Below, one piece after another: positions 40,593 through 48,115 of a DNA stretch of 64,000 nucleotides. Each line of letters starts with the position of its first letter. Position 1 is the stretch's first letter. This stretch comes from Terriglobia bacterium. GTDB taxonomy: Bacteria > Acidobacteriota > Terriglobia > Terriglobales > Acidobacteriaceae. The DNA is taken from NCBI GenBank assembly GCA_020073215.1, contig JAIQFO010000015.1, positions 1-64,000 of the forward strand, in the 5' to 3' direction. A program made the translations under genes and the position numbers. A model generated the notes under the pieces. That model was given only the letters and a program-made list of their open reading frames with translations. It searched no databases and had not been told where the DNA came from.

Positions 40593-42364
40593 AACGACCT
40601 GCCGTGAACCGCCTTGCTCTGAGCCGGCGGTCGTTTCTCTGGGGAATGGCAGGCCTGACCTCAGCCTCTCTGTGGCACGGGTGTCCCACTCAATCGCGTT
40701 GGTTTGCGAATCAGTGGGAGCTCGATGCATTCGCCGCCCCCGCACCCAATCCCGGCTTCCGGCTGGTCGACGTGACCCTCCAGTCCGGAATTCGCTTCCT
40801 GCACAACAACGGTGCCTACGGCGGCAAGTTGCTGCCGGAAACGCTCGGCTCCGGTTGTGCGTTCCTCGACTACGACCGCGACGGCTGGCAAGACATTCTT
40901 CTGGTGAACGGCGCTGACTGGTCCGGACACAAACGCGGCCTTAAGCCGGAGCCCAGCACGCTCAAGCTCTATCGCAATAATCGCAACGGCACGTTTTCCG
41001 ATGTGACCCACAGCGCCGGGCTCGACCTCGAGATGTACGGCATGGGCGTGGCCGTCGGAGACTACGACAACGACGGCTATCCCGACATCCTTATCACTTG
41101 CGTCGGCCAGAACCGCCTGTTCAAAAATACCGGCAAGGGAACCTTTGTCGATGTTACGAAGTCGAGTGGCCTTGGTAACCGCCAGGCGATGAGCACGTCC
41201 GCTTTGTGGTTTGATTTCGACCGCGATGGACTGCTCGATCTATTCGTCTGCAACTACGTCAAGTGGTCTCCCGAGCACGACGTGTTTTGCAGCCTCGACG
41301 GCAAGCACAAGTCCTATTGCACGCCCGAAGCCTACCGCGGAGAGACTTGTTGGTTGTTTCGCAATCGCGGCAATGGAACCTTTGAAGATGTCACCGCCAC
41401 CAGCGGAATTTTTGACAGCAGCTCGAAGTCCCTGGGCGTGGCCATGCTCGACTACGATCGCGATGGCTGGCCCGATTTGCTGGTGACCAACGACACGCAG
41501 CCCAATAAGCTGTATCGGAACCAGCGCAACGGCACGTTTAAGGACGTAGCCGTAGAGGCCGGCATCGCCTTTTCCGCCGAGGGCCGGGCCCGCGCCGGCA
41601 TGGGCGTGGACGTAGCCGACTTCGACAATTCCGGTTACGCGGGCGTCGCCATCACCAATTTCGATAACGAAATGACCGGGCTCTACCGGCTCTCCGATGG
41701 CGGCAATTATGTTGACGTGGCCATGCCGAGCGGAGTGGGGCAGGCGTCGAAAGATAAGTTGGGATTCGGCTGCGTGTTTCTCGATGCCGATCTTGACGGT
41801 GCGCTCGATCTCGCGGTCGTGAACGGGCACATCGACGATACGGTGCGCAACGTCAGCGGCGTTGGTTACGCGCAGCCTCCGCAGCTTTTCCTGAACAGCG
41901 GCAAGGGAACGTTTGTCGACGTGGCCGCTGCGATCGGCGGCGGCTTCAGTCAACCCAAGGTCGGACGCGGCCTTGCCTACGGCGATTTCGATCGCGACGG
42001 CGACCTTGATCTCCTGGTAACCACCAACAAGGGCCCCGCCTATCTCTACCGCAACGACCAGACCTCCGGCAACCGAAGCATCCGGATTCGCCTGGTAGGA
42101 ACGAAGTCCAATCGCGATGCCATTGGGGCCGTGGTGAAGATCTTCTCTGGCGGATCGAGCCAGTCACGCCTGGTCAAGGGCGGCTCCAGTTATCTGTCGC
42201 AGTCGGAACTGCCCGTAACCTTCGGACTGGGGAAGCGGGACAAGATCGATCGTCTGGTGATCGAATGGCCCAGCGGAAGGACGGAAGAATACAAGAGCCT
42301 CGCCGCCGGCCGGGCCTACGAGTGCGTGGAAGGAAAAGGAATCACCGCTCAGCCGGGCTTCTAG
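40589..42364 (+). CDS. CRTAC1-type VCBS/ASPIC-UnbV protein with Tat-like signal
   Basis: The protein has 591 residues. A twin-arginine-like signal (SRRSFLWGMAGLTSASLW) is followed by repeated calcium-binding FG-GAP/VCBS units of the form DYDRDGWQDILL, DYDNDGYPDILI, DFDRDGLLDLFV and DYDRDGWPDLLV. An ASPIC/UnbV C-terminal domain follows (RIRLVGTKSNRDAIGAVV, GSSYLSQSELPVTFGLG, IEWPSGRTEEY). These proteins are exported beta-propellers abundant in Acidobacteriota. Their role is unknown but may be adhesion or substrate binding. It starts with GTG within the regulator stop codon. The homolog at 51953 is closely similar in layout. Confidence 0.9.
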   Translation: MKRPAVNRLALSRRSFLWGMAGLTSASLWHGCPTQSRWFANQWELDAFAAPAPNPGFRLVDVTLQSGIRFLHNNGAYGGKLLPETLGSGCAFLDYDRDGWQDILLVNGADWSGHKRGLKPEPSTLKLYRNNRNGTFSDVTHSAGLDLEMYGMGVAVGDYDNDGYPDILITCVGQNRLFKNTGKGTFVDVTKSSGLGNRQAMSTSALWFDFDRDGLLDLFVCNYVKWSPEHDVFCSLDGKHKSYCTPEAYRGETCWLFRNRGNGTFEDVTATSGIFDSSSKSLGVAMLDYDRDGWPDLLVTNDTQPNKLYRNQRNGTFKDVAVEAGIAFSAEGRARAGMGVDVADFDNSGYAGVAITNFDNEMTGLYRLSDGGNYVDVAMPSGVGQASKDKLGFGCVFLDADLDGALDLAVVNGHIDDTVRNVSGVGYAQPPQLFLNSGKGTFVDVAAAIGGGFSQPKVGRGLAYGDFDRDGDLDLLVTTNKGPAYLYRNDQTSGNRSIRIRLVGTKSNRDAIGAVVKIFSGGSSQSRLVKGGSSYLSQSELPVTFGLGKRDKIDRLVIEWPSGRTEEYKSLAAGRAYECVEGKGITAQPGF

Positions 42365-42413
42365 AGATTGAGTTCACGGAGGGGCGTGCGCGCCCTCGTC
42401 CATGGTTGCGTAG

Positions 42414-42454
42414 GGACAGCCGCCCTCGGCTGTCCAAGCCGAGCGCAGCTCGGC
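42414..42454. repeat. Two adjacent perfect palindromes
   Basis: GGACAGCCG-CCCT-CGGCTGTCC (42414-42435) is followed directly by GCCGAGC-GCA-GCTCGGC (42438-42454). They lie between convergent genes and could terminate transcription in either direction, though no T-run follows. They resemble dispersed repeats in Acidobacteriota. Confidence 0.7.
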
Positions 42455-42511
42455 AGTTGCCGGCGATCATGACAACTCTGAATTCACTGAGGGAGTAGTT
42501 TGGTCGATCTC

Positions 42512-45208
42512 TCACGATCCCGCATAGAGTTGAAACGGCGCCCAGTAAAACGGATTGTGGAATCCGCCCCCCCGGAGCAAGGACAGTTTCGCGGCGCGCA
42601 GAGCCGCATCCGGCTCCGCTCCCTTGTCTAATTCGTCATAGAACTTGTCCATGAGTTGCTCGGTGGAGGCGTCGGTCGCTTCCCACAAGGCGGCAACCAC
42701 GTTGTGGGCGCCCGCCCTAAGGAACGCCCACGAGAGCCCGACCAGTCCCTCGCCCGAATACGCGCGTTCGCCCGCGCCATAGCACGCCGAGATCGTGACC
42801 AGGTCGGCCCTTAGGGGATGGCGAATGATGTCGCGAGCGTAGAGCTTGAAAGAGTCGCTGCCGCCCGTGTTTGTCGACGAAGCGGTTCTCGAATACGCAA
42901 TCCTCGACAGCACAATCGCCGAGTCGAGCGGACTCATCCGGCTCGCCGTTCCATGCGCAACAAAATGGATATAAGAAAACTGCGCGGGATTACTGGCCAG
43001 ATACGCCGCCGGAGTCGCCTGCTCGCGCGTGAATACCCGCTGCCGCGCCGCCGGAAAATGCCGGGCCACGGTTTCCATCTGGACTGCGGCTTTCGGGAGT
43101 TCCGGATACTTGTCGTTCGGCGCGACGCTGTTGCCGACGAGCAGCAGGCTGCGTTTCCTTCCACCGAAGCCTGTGCCTCTACCCGCATCGCCTGTAGAGA
43201 CGGGGCTTGCCCCGTCTCCTTCCGGAGTGCGCGCCGCGCTCAGCACCCGAAGCGAACTGGCATTGGCAATCGTCACGTCCTCAATCCAATAGTGCAGCTT
43301 CGCTTCGGTGAATTTGGGTTCGGGGACCTTTGCTCCGGAGAGCTTGGGTTCCGACGGTCCAGGCCCGGGGACCAGGAGTGTTTCAAAATTCAAGTTGTTC
43401 AGGCTGCCATCCGGAATGACGAAAATCTTCGTAACCGGCTTCGTATCAGGGTATCGCCTTAGCGATACCGCGAGCGCCTCGGAATGAGCCGCCCCTTTAG
43501 GGGCCACGAGGTGGGCTTTTGTCCCTGCGGGCCGCGCCGCCAGCAACGCTTCCGCCGGCGCGATCAGCGTGCGGTAAAGCCAGCCCCCGTCCGGATCGGC
43601 AGATGCGAGAACGTCTTGCGGCCCGCCAAGAGCTTTGCGGTACCGTCCGACCGCCGCATCGATTTCCGCGCCGGAAGGAAGTGTAAACAAACTCGTGTTC
43701 CGCGGAGTGATCGCCCACAAGTACGATTGCTTCTCACCCAGCCAATAGAAGAGAACCGTGCCCTCGACCCGCCGGGCAATTTGCTGAGGGTTCAATGGCG
43801 GAGGCCCAGCAGAACCTCCCTTGGCGAGCAATCCCAATCCTTCGGCCAGAGTACGGGCGCGGCTGTAGTCGGCCCAGCGCAGCGCGTCGTCCGTCCTTCC
43901 GCGTGCCACCAGAAAATGAACGTAGTCGTCGTAGATGCGAGCCGCGTTCGTAAGAAACGACAGCTGGGAGTCTTCATGCCGCACGTCGTCGCGCGCCGCC
44001 TCGAATGTGGTGAGCGCTACCCGATATTCGCGCTCCGCGGCATCTGGATGCTTTTCGTCTTCATACAGCCGCGCCAGCGAGTGCTCCGCCTCCCACTTCA
44101 AGAAAACGGGGCACATCTTGTCGCGTTCGACCTCGTGGAACGCGCTCTCAGCCGATGCGACGTCGCCCCGGCGAGCAGCGACTTGTCCTTCAACAAGCAT
44201 GGGGTAAAGTTCATCGACATGGTTCCCGCTCTCTCGTGCGATTGCCAAGGCCCGTTCGGCATACTGGCTTGCCTTGTCGGGATCGCCGGTCTGCATCGCG
44301 AGCCGCGCTAGAACGCGCAGCGCGTTAGACATATCTTGCCTGGCTTTGATTCCCGCCGCGAGACCCAAAGCCCGTTGAAACGACTGCTCCGCCAAATCAA
44401 GCCGGCGCGAGTCCATATGGATGTAGCCGATGTTCGTGAGTTCATTTTCCTGGTCGAAAACATCTCCGACCTTGGCGGCAGCTTTCTCCGCCTCGACTGA
44501 TAGAGCCAGGGCCTTTTCGGAATCGCCGAGCCTGTAATATGCCCATCCCGTGTTGCCCTGAGTGACCAACTGGATGACCCTGGCGTCGATGGTCTTCGCA
44601 ACCTGGTATGCACTTTCCGAGCGATCGATTGCTTCGTCGAAGCGGCCTTGTGCCAGCGACTCATACCCCAGGTTGAGAAGTGAAGTGGATTCAAGATACG
44701 GGTCGTTATGGGAGCGTGCGAACACAAGACTGCGTCCATAAGACCTTTCTGCAGAAGACGACTGAGACTGCTCACTGGCGAATATTCCGAAGGCTTGGAA
44801 GAGGGCTCCGCAACTCGCAACTTCGGAAGCGTCACACAGTCTTAGTGCATCGTTAAGGGCATGTTCAGACTCTGGAAGCTCATGCATGCGAAGCTTGGCC
44901 AGCGCCACCAGTGTCAAGATCGAGACGTCCGAGTCTGGCTGGCCGGAAGGTAGTGGTTGAGATTCAAGGACCTTCAGGGTATCAGCGAAGAGCCCTTGCT
45001 CCAAAAGCGTTCTCGCTTCAAGGATTCTGAATTTTCTGGACCATTCCGGATTCGAATTGAGGAATCTTCTGTACCCTTGTCCCGTCTCCTCGCGGCACTT
45101 CGTCAGTTCTCCATGGACAAAGTCCTGGTAAGCACGCTCGAAGTCCAACTGTGGAGAACTCCGACGATCACTACATGAAAACATCCCCACTAATGCGAGA
45201 AGGAGCAA
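42512..45208 (-). CDS. TPR-CHAT caspase-like protease, probable lipoprotein
   Basis: The protein has about 898 residues. A short hydrophobic segment ending GMFSC suggests a lipobox. About ten TPR-like helical pairs follow (WAYYRLGDSEKALALSVEAEKAA, DMSNALRVLARLAMQTGDPDKASQYAERAL). The C-terminal CHAT domain (caspase HetF associated with TPRs) has the catalytic His in IHFVAHGTA (codon at 42953-42955) and catalytic Cys in TISACYGAGE (codon at 42782-42784). The start is uncertain: TTG 45208 is used, while CTG 45220 overlaps the upstream stop and ATG 45184 is also possible. It ends the operon with an ECF sigma factor, anti-sigma factor and an unknown protein. Confidence 0.85.
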   Translation of the reverse strand: MLLLALVGMFSCSDRRSSPQLDFERAYQDFVHGELTKCREETGQGYRRFLNSNPEWSRKFRILEARTLLEQGLFADTLKVLESQPLPSGQPDSDVSILTLVALAKLRMHELPESEHALNDALRLCDASEVASCGALFQAFGIFASEQSQSSSAERSYGRSLVFARSHNDPYLESTSLLNLGYESLAQGRFDEAIDRSESAYQVAKTIDARVIQLVTQGNTGWAYYRLGDSEKALALSVEAEKAAAKVGDVFDQENELTNIGYIHMDSRRLDLAEQSFQRALGLAAGIKARQDMSNALRVLARLAMQTGDPDKASQYAERALAIARESGNHVDELYPMLVEGQVAARRGDVASAESAFHEVERDKMCPVFLKWEAEHSLARLYEDEKHPDAAEREYRVALTTFEAARDDVRHEDSQLSFLTNAARIYDDYVHFLVARGRTDDALRWADYSRARTLAEGLGLLAKGGSAGPPPLNPQQIARRVEGTVLFYWLGEKQSYLWAITPRNTSLFTLPSGAEIDAAVGRYRKALGGPQDVLASADPDGGWLYRTLIAPAEALLAARPAGTKAHLVAPKGAAHSEALAVSLRRYPDTKPVTKIFVIPDGSLNNLNFETLLVPGPGPSEPKLSGAKVPEPKFTEAKLHYWIEDVTIANASSLRVLSAARTPEGDGASPVSTGDAGRGTGFGGRKRSLLLVGNSVAPNDKYPELPKAAVQMETVARHFPAARQRVFTREQATPAAYLASNPAQFSYIHFVAHGTASRMSPLDSAIVLSRIAYSRTASSTNTGGSDSFKLYARDIIRHPLRADLVTISACYGAGERAYSGEGLVGLSWAFLRAGAHNVVAALWEATDASTEQLMDKFYDELDKGAEPDAALRAAKLSLLRGGGFHNPFYWAPFQLYAGS
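43197..43218. repeat. Palindromic repeat inside the TPR-CHAT gene
   Basis: The sequence GAGACGGGGC-TT-GCCCCGTCTC is a perfect inverted repeat with 10-base arms. It lies in frame inside the gene, in a flexible loop of the CHAT domain (GASPVSTGDAGRG). It is probably an old insertion of a dispersed element tolerated at the protein surface. Confidence 0.75.
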
Positions 45209-45216
45209 ACATGACT

Positions 45217-46185
45217 TCAGGGATGAGTGTGTCCGTTGGCCGAAACGCTGCCCCCAGTTACCGTCCCGCCGCCGATGCAGCCCAGATGCATGTTCAGCAT
45301 GTGCAGCGCGAAATAGTTGCTGTTCTGCGGGCCACCCTCGGTCTTGTCGGACGAGCCATCGTAAGGTGCGATGCCAACTTCGACTTCGGCCAGCGACACG
45401 GTCCCAAAGTCCGGAATAAAAATGATATTCCCGAACGTCTTGACTCCCGGAATCGGAATCGGCCCGATGCTTTTGACCAGTGTGCATTCCAGCTTAGGAT
45501 AGCCGTTCCGCTCCCCTTTCGAGCGTCCATTGGCGCGTTTCTTGAGATCGTCAATGTAGGCGATCTTGGCATCGTACTTTTTCTCCAACTCCTCGGGAAG
45601 ACCCTTGGCGCCGGCGATGTCGTCGAGTTGGCGCTGGACCCGATCGAGAAAGCCGCGGTCTTGCAGGTAGGGTTTGTCTTCTTTCGGTTTGTCGCCGCAA
45701 ATGGCCAGGTCGAGTTCCACCTTCACCGGATATCCGCCCACCCGCAGGTTTTCAAAGCGCGTGCCCAGAAACGTCACCTTGGGAACGTGCCCGTGCTTCA
45801 TGGCATGTTCGGTCGAAACCTGCGCCACCAGACGATCGGCGGTGATCACTTCAAATACATTCAGGCCTTCGAGCACCGAGGTCGACAGCGTCACCCAGCC
45901 TGAATGATCGTTGCCCCAAAGATCCTTCTTCTCGATCTTGCTGCCGGAGGCATGAGTGTAGCCCGCCTTGAAGGAAATCAGGCCTTCCAGGCTCGTCTCC
46001 TTGACAAACTCGGTGACGTGGCCGGCGTCGCGAGTCTTCTCCAGCACAACCCGCGCCTTCTTTTCGATGGGCTGCTCGACAGGATGTTTCAAGTTGCCGC
46101 TGAGCACGTGGGCTTCGGCGTGATACACGTGGTACGGTCCCTGGTCAGACTGCGACTCCATAGGTGGTTTCGGATTTGCGGACAT
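45217..46185 (-). CDS. Uncharacterised protein between anti-sigma factor and TPR-CHAT genes
   Basis: The protein has 322 residues. There is no signal peptide at the start (MSANPKPPMESQSDQGPYHVYHAEAHVLSG). The body is predicted to be beta-rich (GWVTLSTSVLEGLNVFEVITADRLVAQVS, GYPVKVELDLAI), with a charged helical insert (QRQLDDIAGAKGLPEELEKKYDAKIAYIDDLKKRAN) and a Gly-rich C-terminus ending GGTVTGGSVSANGHTHP. It vaguely recalls choice-of-anchor P proteins, but I do not recognise it firmly. It lies 23 bases after the anti-sigma gene and its stop overlaps a potential start of the protease gene. It is a good candidate partner or substrate of that protease. Confidence 0.75.
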   Translation of the reverse strand: MSANPKPPMESQSDQGPYHVYHAEAHVLSGNLKHPVEQPIEKKARVVLEKTRDAGHVTEFVKETSLEGLISFKAGYTHASGSKIEKKDLWGNDHSGWVTLSTSVLEGLNVFEVITADRLVAQVSTEHAMKHGHVPKVTFLGTRFENLRVGGYPVKVELDLAICGDKPKEDKPYLQDRGFLDRVQRQLDDIAGAKGLPEELEKKYDAKIAYIDDLKKRANGRSKGERNGYPKLECTLVKSIGPIPIPGVKTFGNIIFIPDFGTVSLAEVEVGIAPYDGSSDKTEGGPQNSNYFALHMLNMHLGCIGGGTVTGGSVSANGHTHP

Positions 46186-46208
46186 AGGCTGGCTCCTTCC
46201 CCTTGAGC

Positions 46209-46904
46209 TTACTTTTGAATTTGCAATTCAAATGATGCCCGGCCGACTTCCTTACTTTCCCCCGCAGCGGTTATGCCGTGCACGGACAGAGTGTAGCCGC
46301 CCGCTGGCCGATTCGCTCCCGCTATGCGTACCGGCCACTGATCTTGACCTGCCACCGCCGGGATGGTGAACGACGATTCCAGCTTTCCCGCGGGATTATA
46401 CAAGTCCGCCTGGTAATGGGTATAGCCGCCCTCTGGCGGGATGCGCACAAAAAGCAGAAAACCTTCTCCCGCGCGCGTTGCCACCACCGGACCTTCCGAT
46501 CCGTAGGTGCCGACGTTCACCTGCGTCCACGGCAACACCTGCGGCCGGTTCAATGCCTGCTGCATTTGCGGATAGGTCACCAGATTCTGGTACCCGATCA
46601 CCGCCAGCAATACCGCCATCAACGGGACCGCAAACGCAGGACGCAGCATTCCACGCAGCCCAGCGAACCATCCCGCTTGGGGTGGGACCGGAGCCGACGC
46701 CGGCAGGCAGCCCGGAACCGGCTCAGATTCTCTTGCCAATGCAACCTTGCCGTGCTCCACGAATAGGGCACACGCGCGGACGTCGCTTGCGCAATCCGGG
46801 CAGTCGAAAAAATGCTCTTCAAATTCGTCGCGTGCCTCGGGATCAAGCTCGTCGAGCAGGTATCGTTCCGTCATTTGTTGGCGAACCACCAGATCGTGGT
46901 CCAT
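46209..46904 (-). CDS. Zinc-finger anti-sigma factor with single membrane helix
   Basis: The protein has 231 residues. The N-terminal zinc-binding HxxxCxxC is EEHFFDCPDCASDV, preceded by ERYLLDELDPEARDEFE, typical of ECF anti-sigma domains. One membrane helix lies near 85-105 (AFAVPLMAVLLAVIGYQN). The outer part is a beta-rich domain (VVATRAGEGFLLFVRIPPEGGYTHYQADLY). ATG 46904 follows GAGGGGG and is preferred to the longer frame. It lies 50 bases after the sigma gene. It presumably holds the sigma factor at the membrane until a signal is received. Confidence 0.9.
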   Translation of the reverse strand: MDHDLVVRQQMTERYLLDELDPEARDEFEEHFFDCPDCASDVRACALFVEHGKVALARESEPVPGCLPASAPVPPQAGWFAGLRGMLRPAFAVPLMAVLLAVIGYQNLVTYPQMQQALNRPQVLPWTQVNVGTYGSEGPVVATRAGEGFLLFVRIPPEGGYTHYQADLYNPAGKLESSFTIPAVAGQDQWPVRIAGANRPAGGYTLSVHGITAAGESKEVGRASFELQIQK

Positions 46905-46954
46905 TGATGCCCCCTCATAAAATCGTGAGCCGGCAGCCCGGCGTTTCACAGCCG

Positions 46955-47704
46955 TCAGGCCGTCTTAAATTCCGGCGAATCGTTTCCCGTTCTTTTCAAA
47001 TATAGCGACTTGAACGATTGCTTCGCACGGTGCAGCAATACCCGCAGATATTCCCGGTCGACCCCGAAATCGCGGCACACATCGTCTTTGTCCCTCTCCT
47101 CGAGGAAAACCTCGCGCAACAAGCGCCGGTCGCGTTCTGACAGTTGGTCGAGAACCTCCAAAACTTTCTTTTCCGTTTCTCGGGCGGAGAGGAGGCCGAG
47201 CAGATCGGTGGCGCAGGCGCGCACGTCTTTTTCTTCATCCTCGATCGAACTATGGCGCGCGTCCGAACGATAGTGTTCCAGCAAAACATTGTTGCAAATC
47301 GAGTTTACAAACGATCCCAGCCGTTCCGGGTGCAGAATTTTGCCCTTGTGCAGCGCCGCGTAAAATCGAGCAAAGGTTTCCTGGCGCACATCCTCAATGG
47401 CCTCCCGCGATTGCAGCCGGGAACGCAATTTCACCTGGATCAGGGTGCTGAAATATTCGCCAAAATGCTCTTGCGTGCGGAAGTCGCCTGCCCGCAGGCG
47501 CTCGACGTAGGCTTCGTCAAAGGATTGGAATTGCAAGGGCTTGCCCCGGGAACCCGGAAGTGCCTGCCAGTGTAGCACCTGGGGCGGGGAACTGGAGGGT
47601 GAATCGGCGCTGTTTCCGGGCACGAGCGTGAGCAATGGCCGTTTCAGAACCGTGTGGCCACGGTACCGGCGTCCGGTCGGCGAAATGGAACGGGCGGCAT
47701 GCAT
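46955..47704 (-). CDS. ECF RNA polymerase sigma factor
   Basis: The protein has 249 residues. Region 2 is IEDVRQETFARFYAALHKGKI, with ERLGSFVNSICNNVLLEHYR. Region 4 is QLSERDRRLLREVFLEERDKDDVCRDFGVDREYLRVLLHRAKQSFK, a helix-turn-helix for -35 binding. An N-terminal extension of about 60 residues precedes the core. ATG 47704 is the only good start in frame. The cognate anti-sigma factor is encoded just downstream. It should direct transcription of its own operon, including the CHAT protease. Confidence 0.92.
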   Translation of the reverse strand: MHAARSISPTGRRYRGHTVLKRPLLTLVPGNSADSPSSSPPQVLHWQALPGSRGKPLQFQSFDEAYVERLRAGDFRTQEHFGEYFSTLIQVKLRSRLQSREAIEDVRQETFARFYAALHKGKILHPERLGSFVNSICNNVLLEHYRSDARHSSIEDEEKDVRACATDLLGLLSARETEKKVLEVLDQLSERDRRLLREVFLEERDKDDVCRDFGVDREYLRVLLHRAKQSFKSLYLKRTGNDSPEFKTA

Positions 47705-48115
47705 TGGGAAGTGGGTAAACTCCTGTGACTTCGCGGGTGGAGAAGACTGCGAACAAAGCGCCGGAACCGCTTCCCCGTCGACTCCGGCGCCTTACTGGAT
47801 TCCGGCCAGGAGTTTCCCGGTCGGGCTCCTAAACTGTGGCCCATCGCCTCACAGCGCGATGTCATCCACTTATTGAGATAGTGCGGAAAGGGGCTGAATC
47901 GTTTCAAACAATCTTCCCAGAATGAAATCGATTCCGGCGCAGGCAAAGTGGCCTCCACCTTGATTTCGTGTCCTTCGGTGATGAGGAAAGCGATCGGACT
48001 ACCCCCAATCTCGGATTGTCATCCTGAGCGAAGCGAAGGACCTGCTTTCTCTCGACGCTGCGAGACGGCGGCTCCTTCACTACTCCGGAGGACAAGTTTA
48101 TTACCTAACAAATCA
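47705..48115. other. Intergenic region with one half of a dispersed repeat
   Basis: This region of 411 bases lies between the sigma operon start (minus, 47704) and the stop of the TPR-VCBS gene (48116). It contains one arm of the repeat that forms a hairpin at 51843-51929 (here 48015-48050) and the promoter of the sigma operon. No gene is seen. Confidence 0.5.
48015..48050. repeat. Half copy of the GTCATCCTGAGCGAAG repeat
   Basis: The left arm of the element at 51843-51929 is repeated here with high identity (core TCCTGAGCGAAGCGAAGG and on to CTGCTTT), without the partner arm. This arm is seen in many unrelated bacterial genomes as a dispersed repeat. Confidence 0.85.

Noticed and set aside
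42512..47704. Type III-E CRISPR (gRAMP/Craspase) locus because of the TPR-CHAT protein and sigma factor
   Set aside because: No CRISPR array, gRAMP or Cas gene is visible. Only the protease type and the sigma factor are shared.
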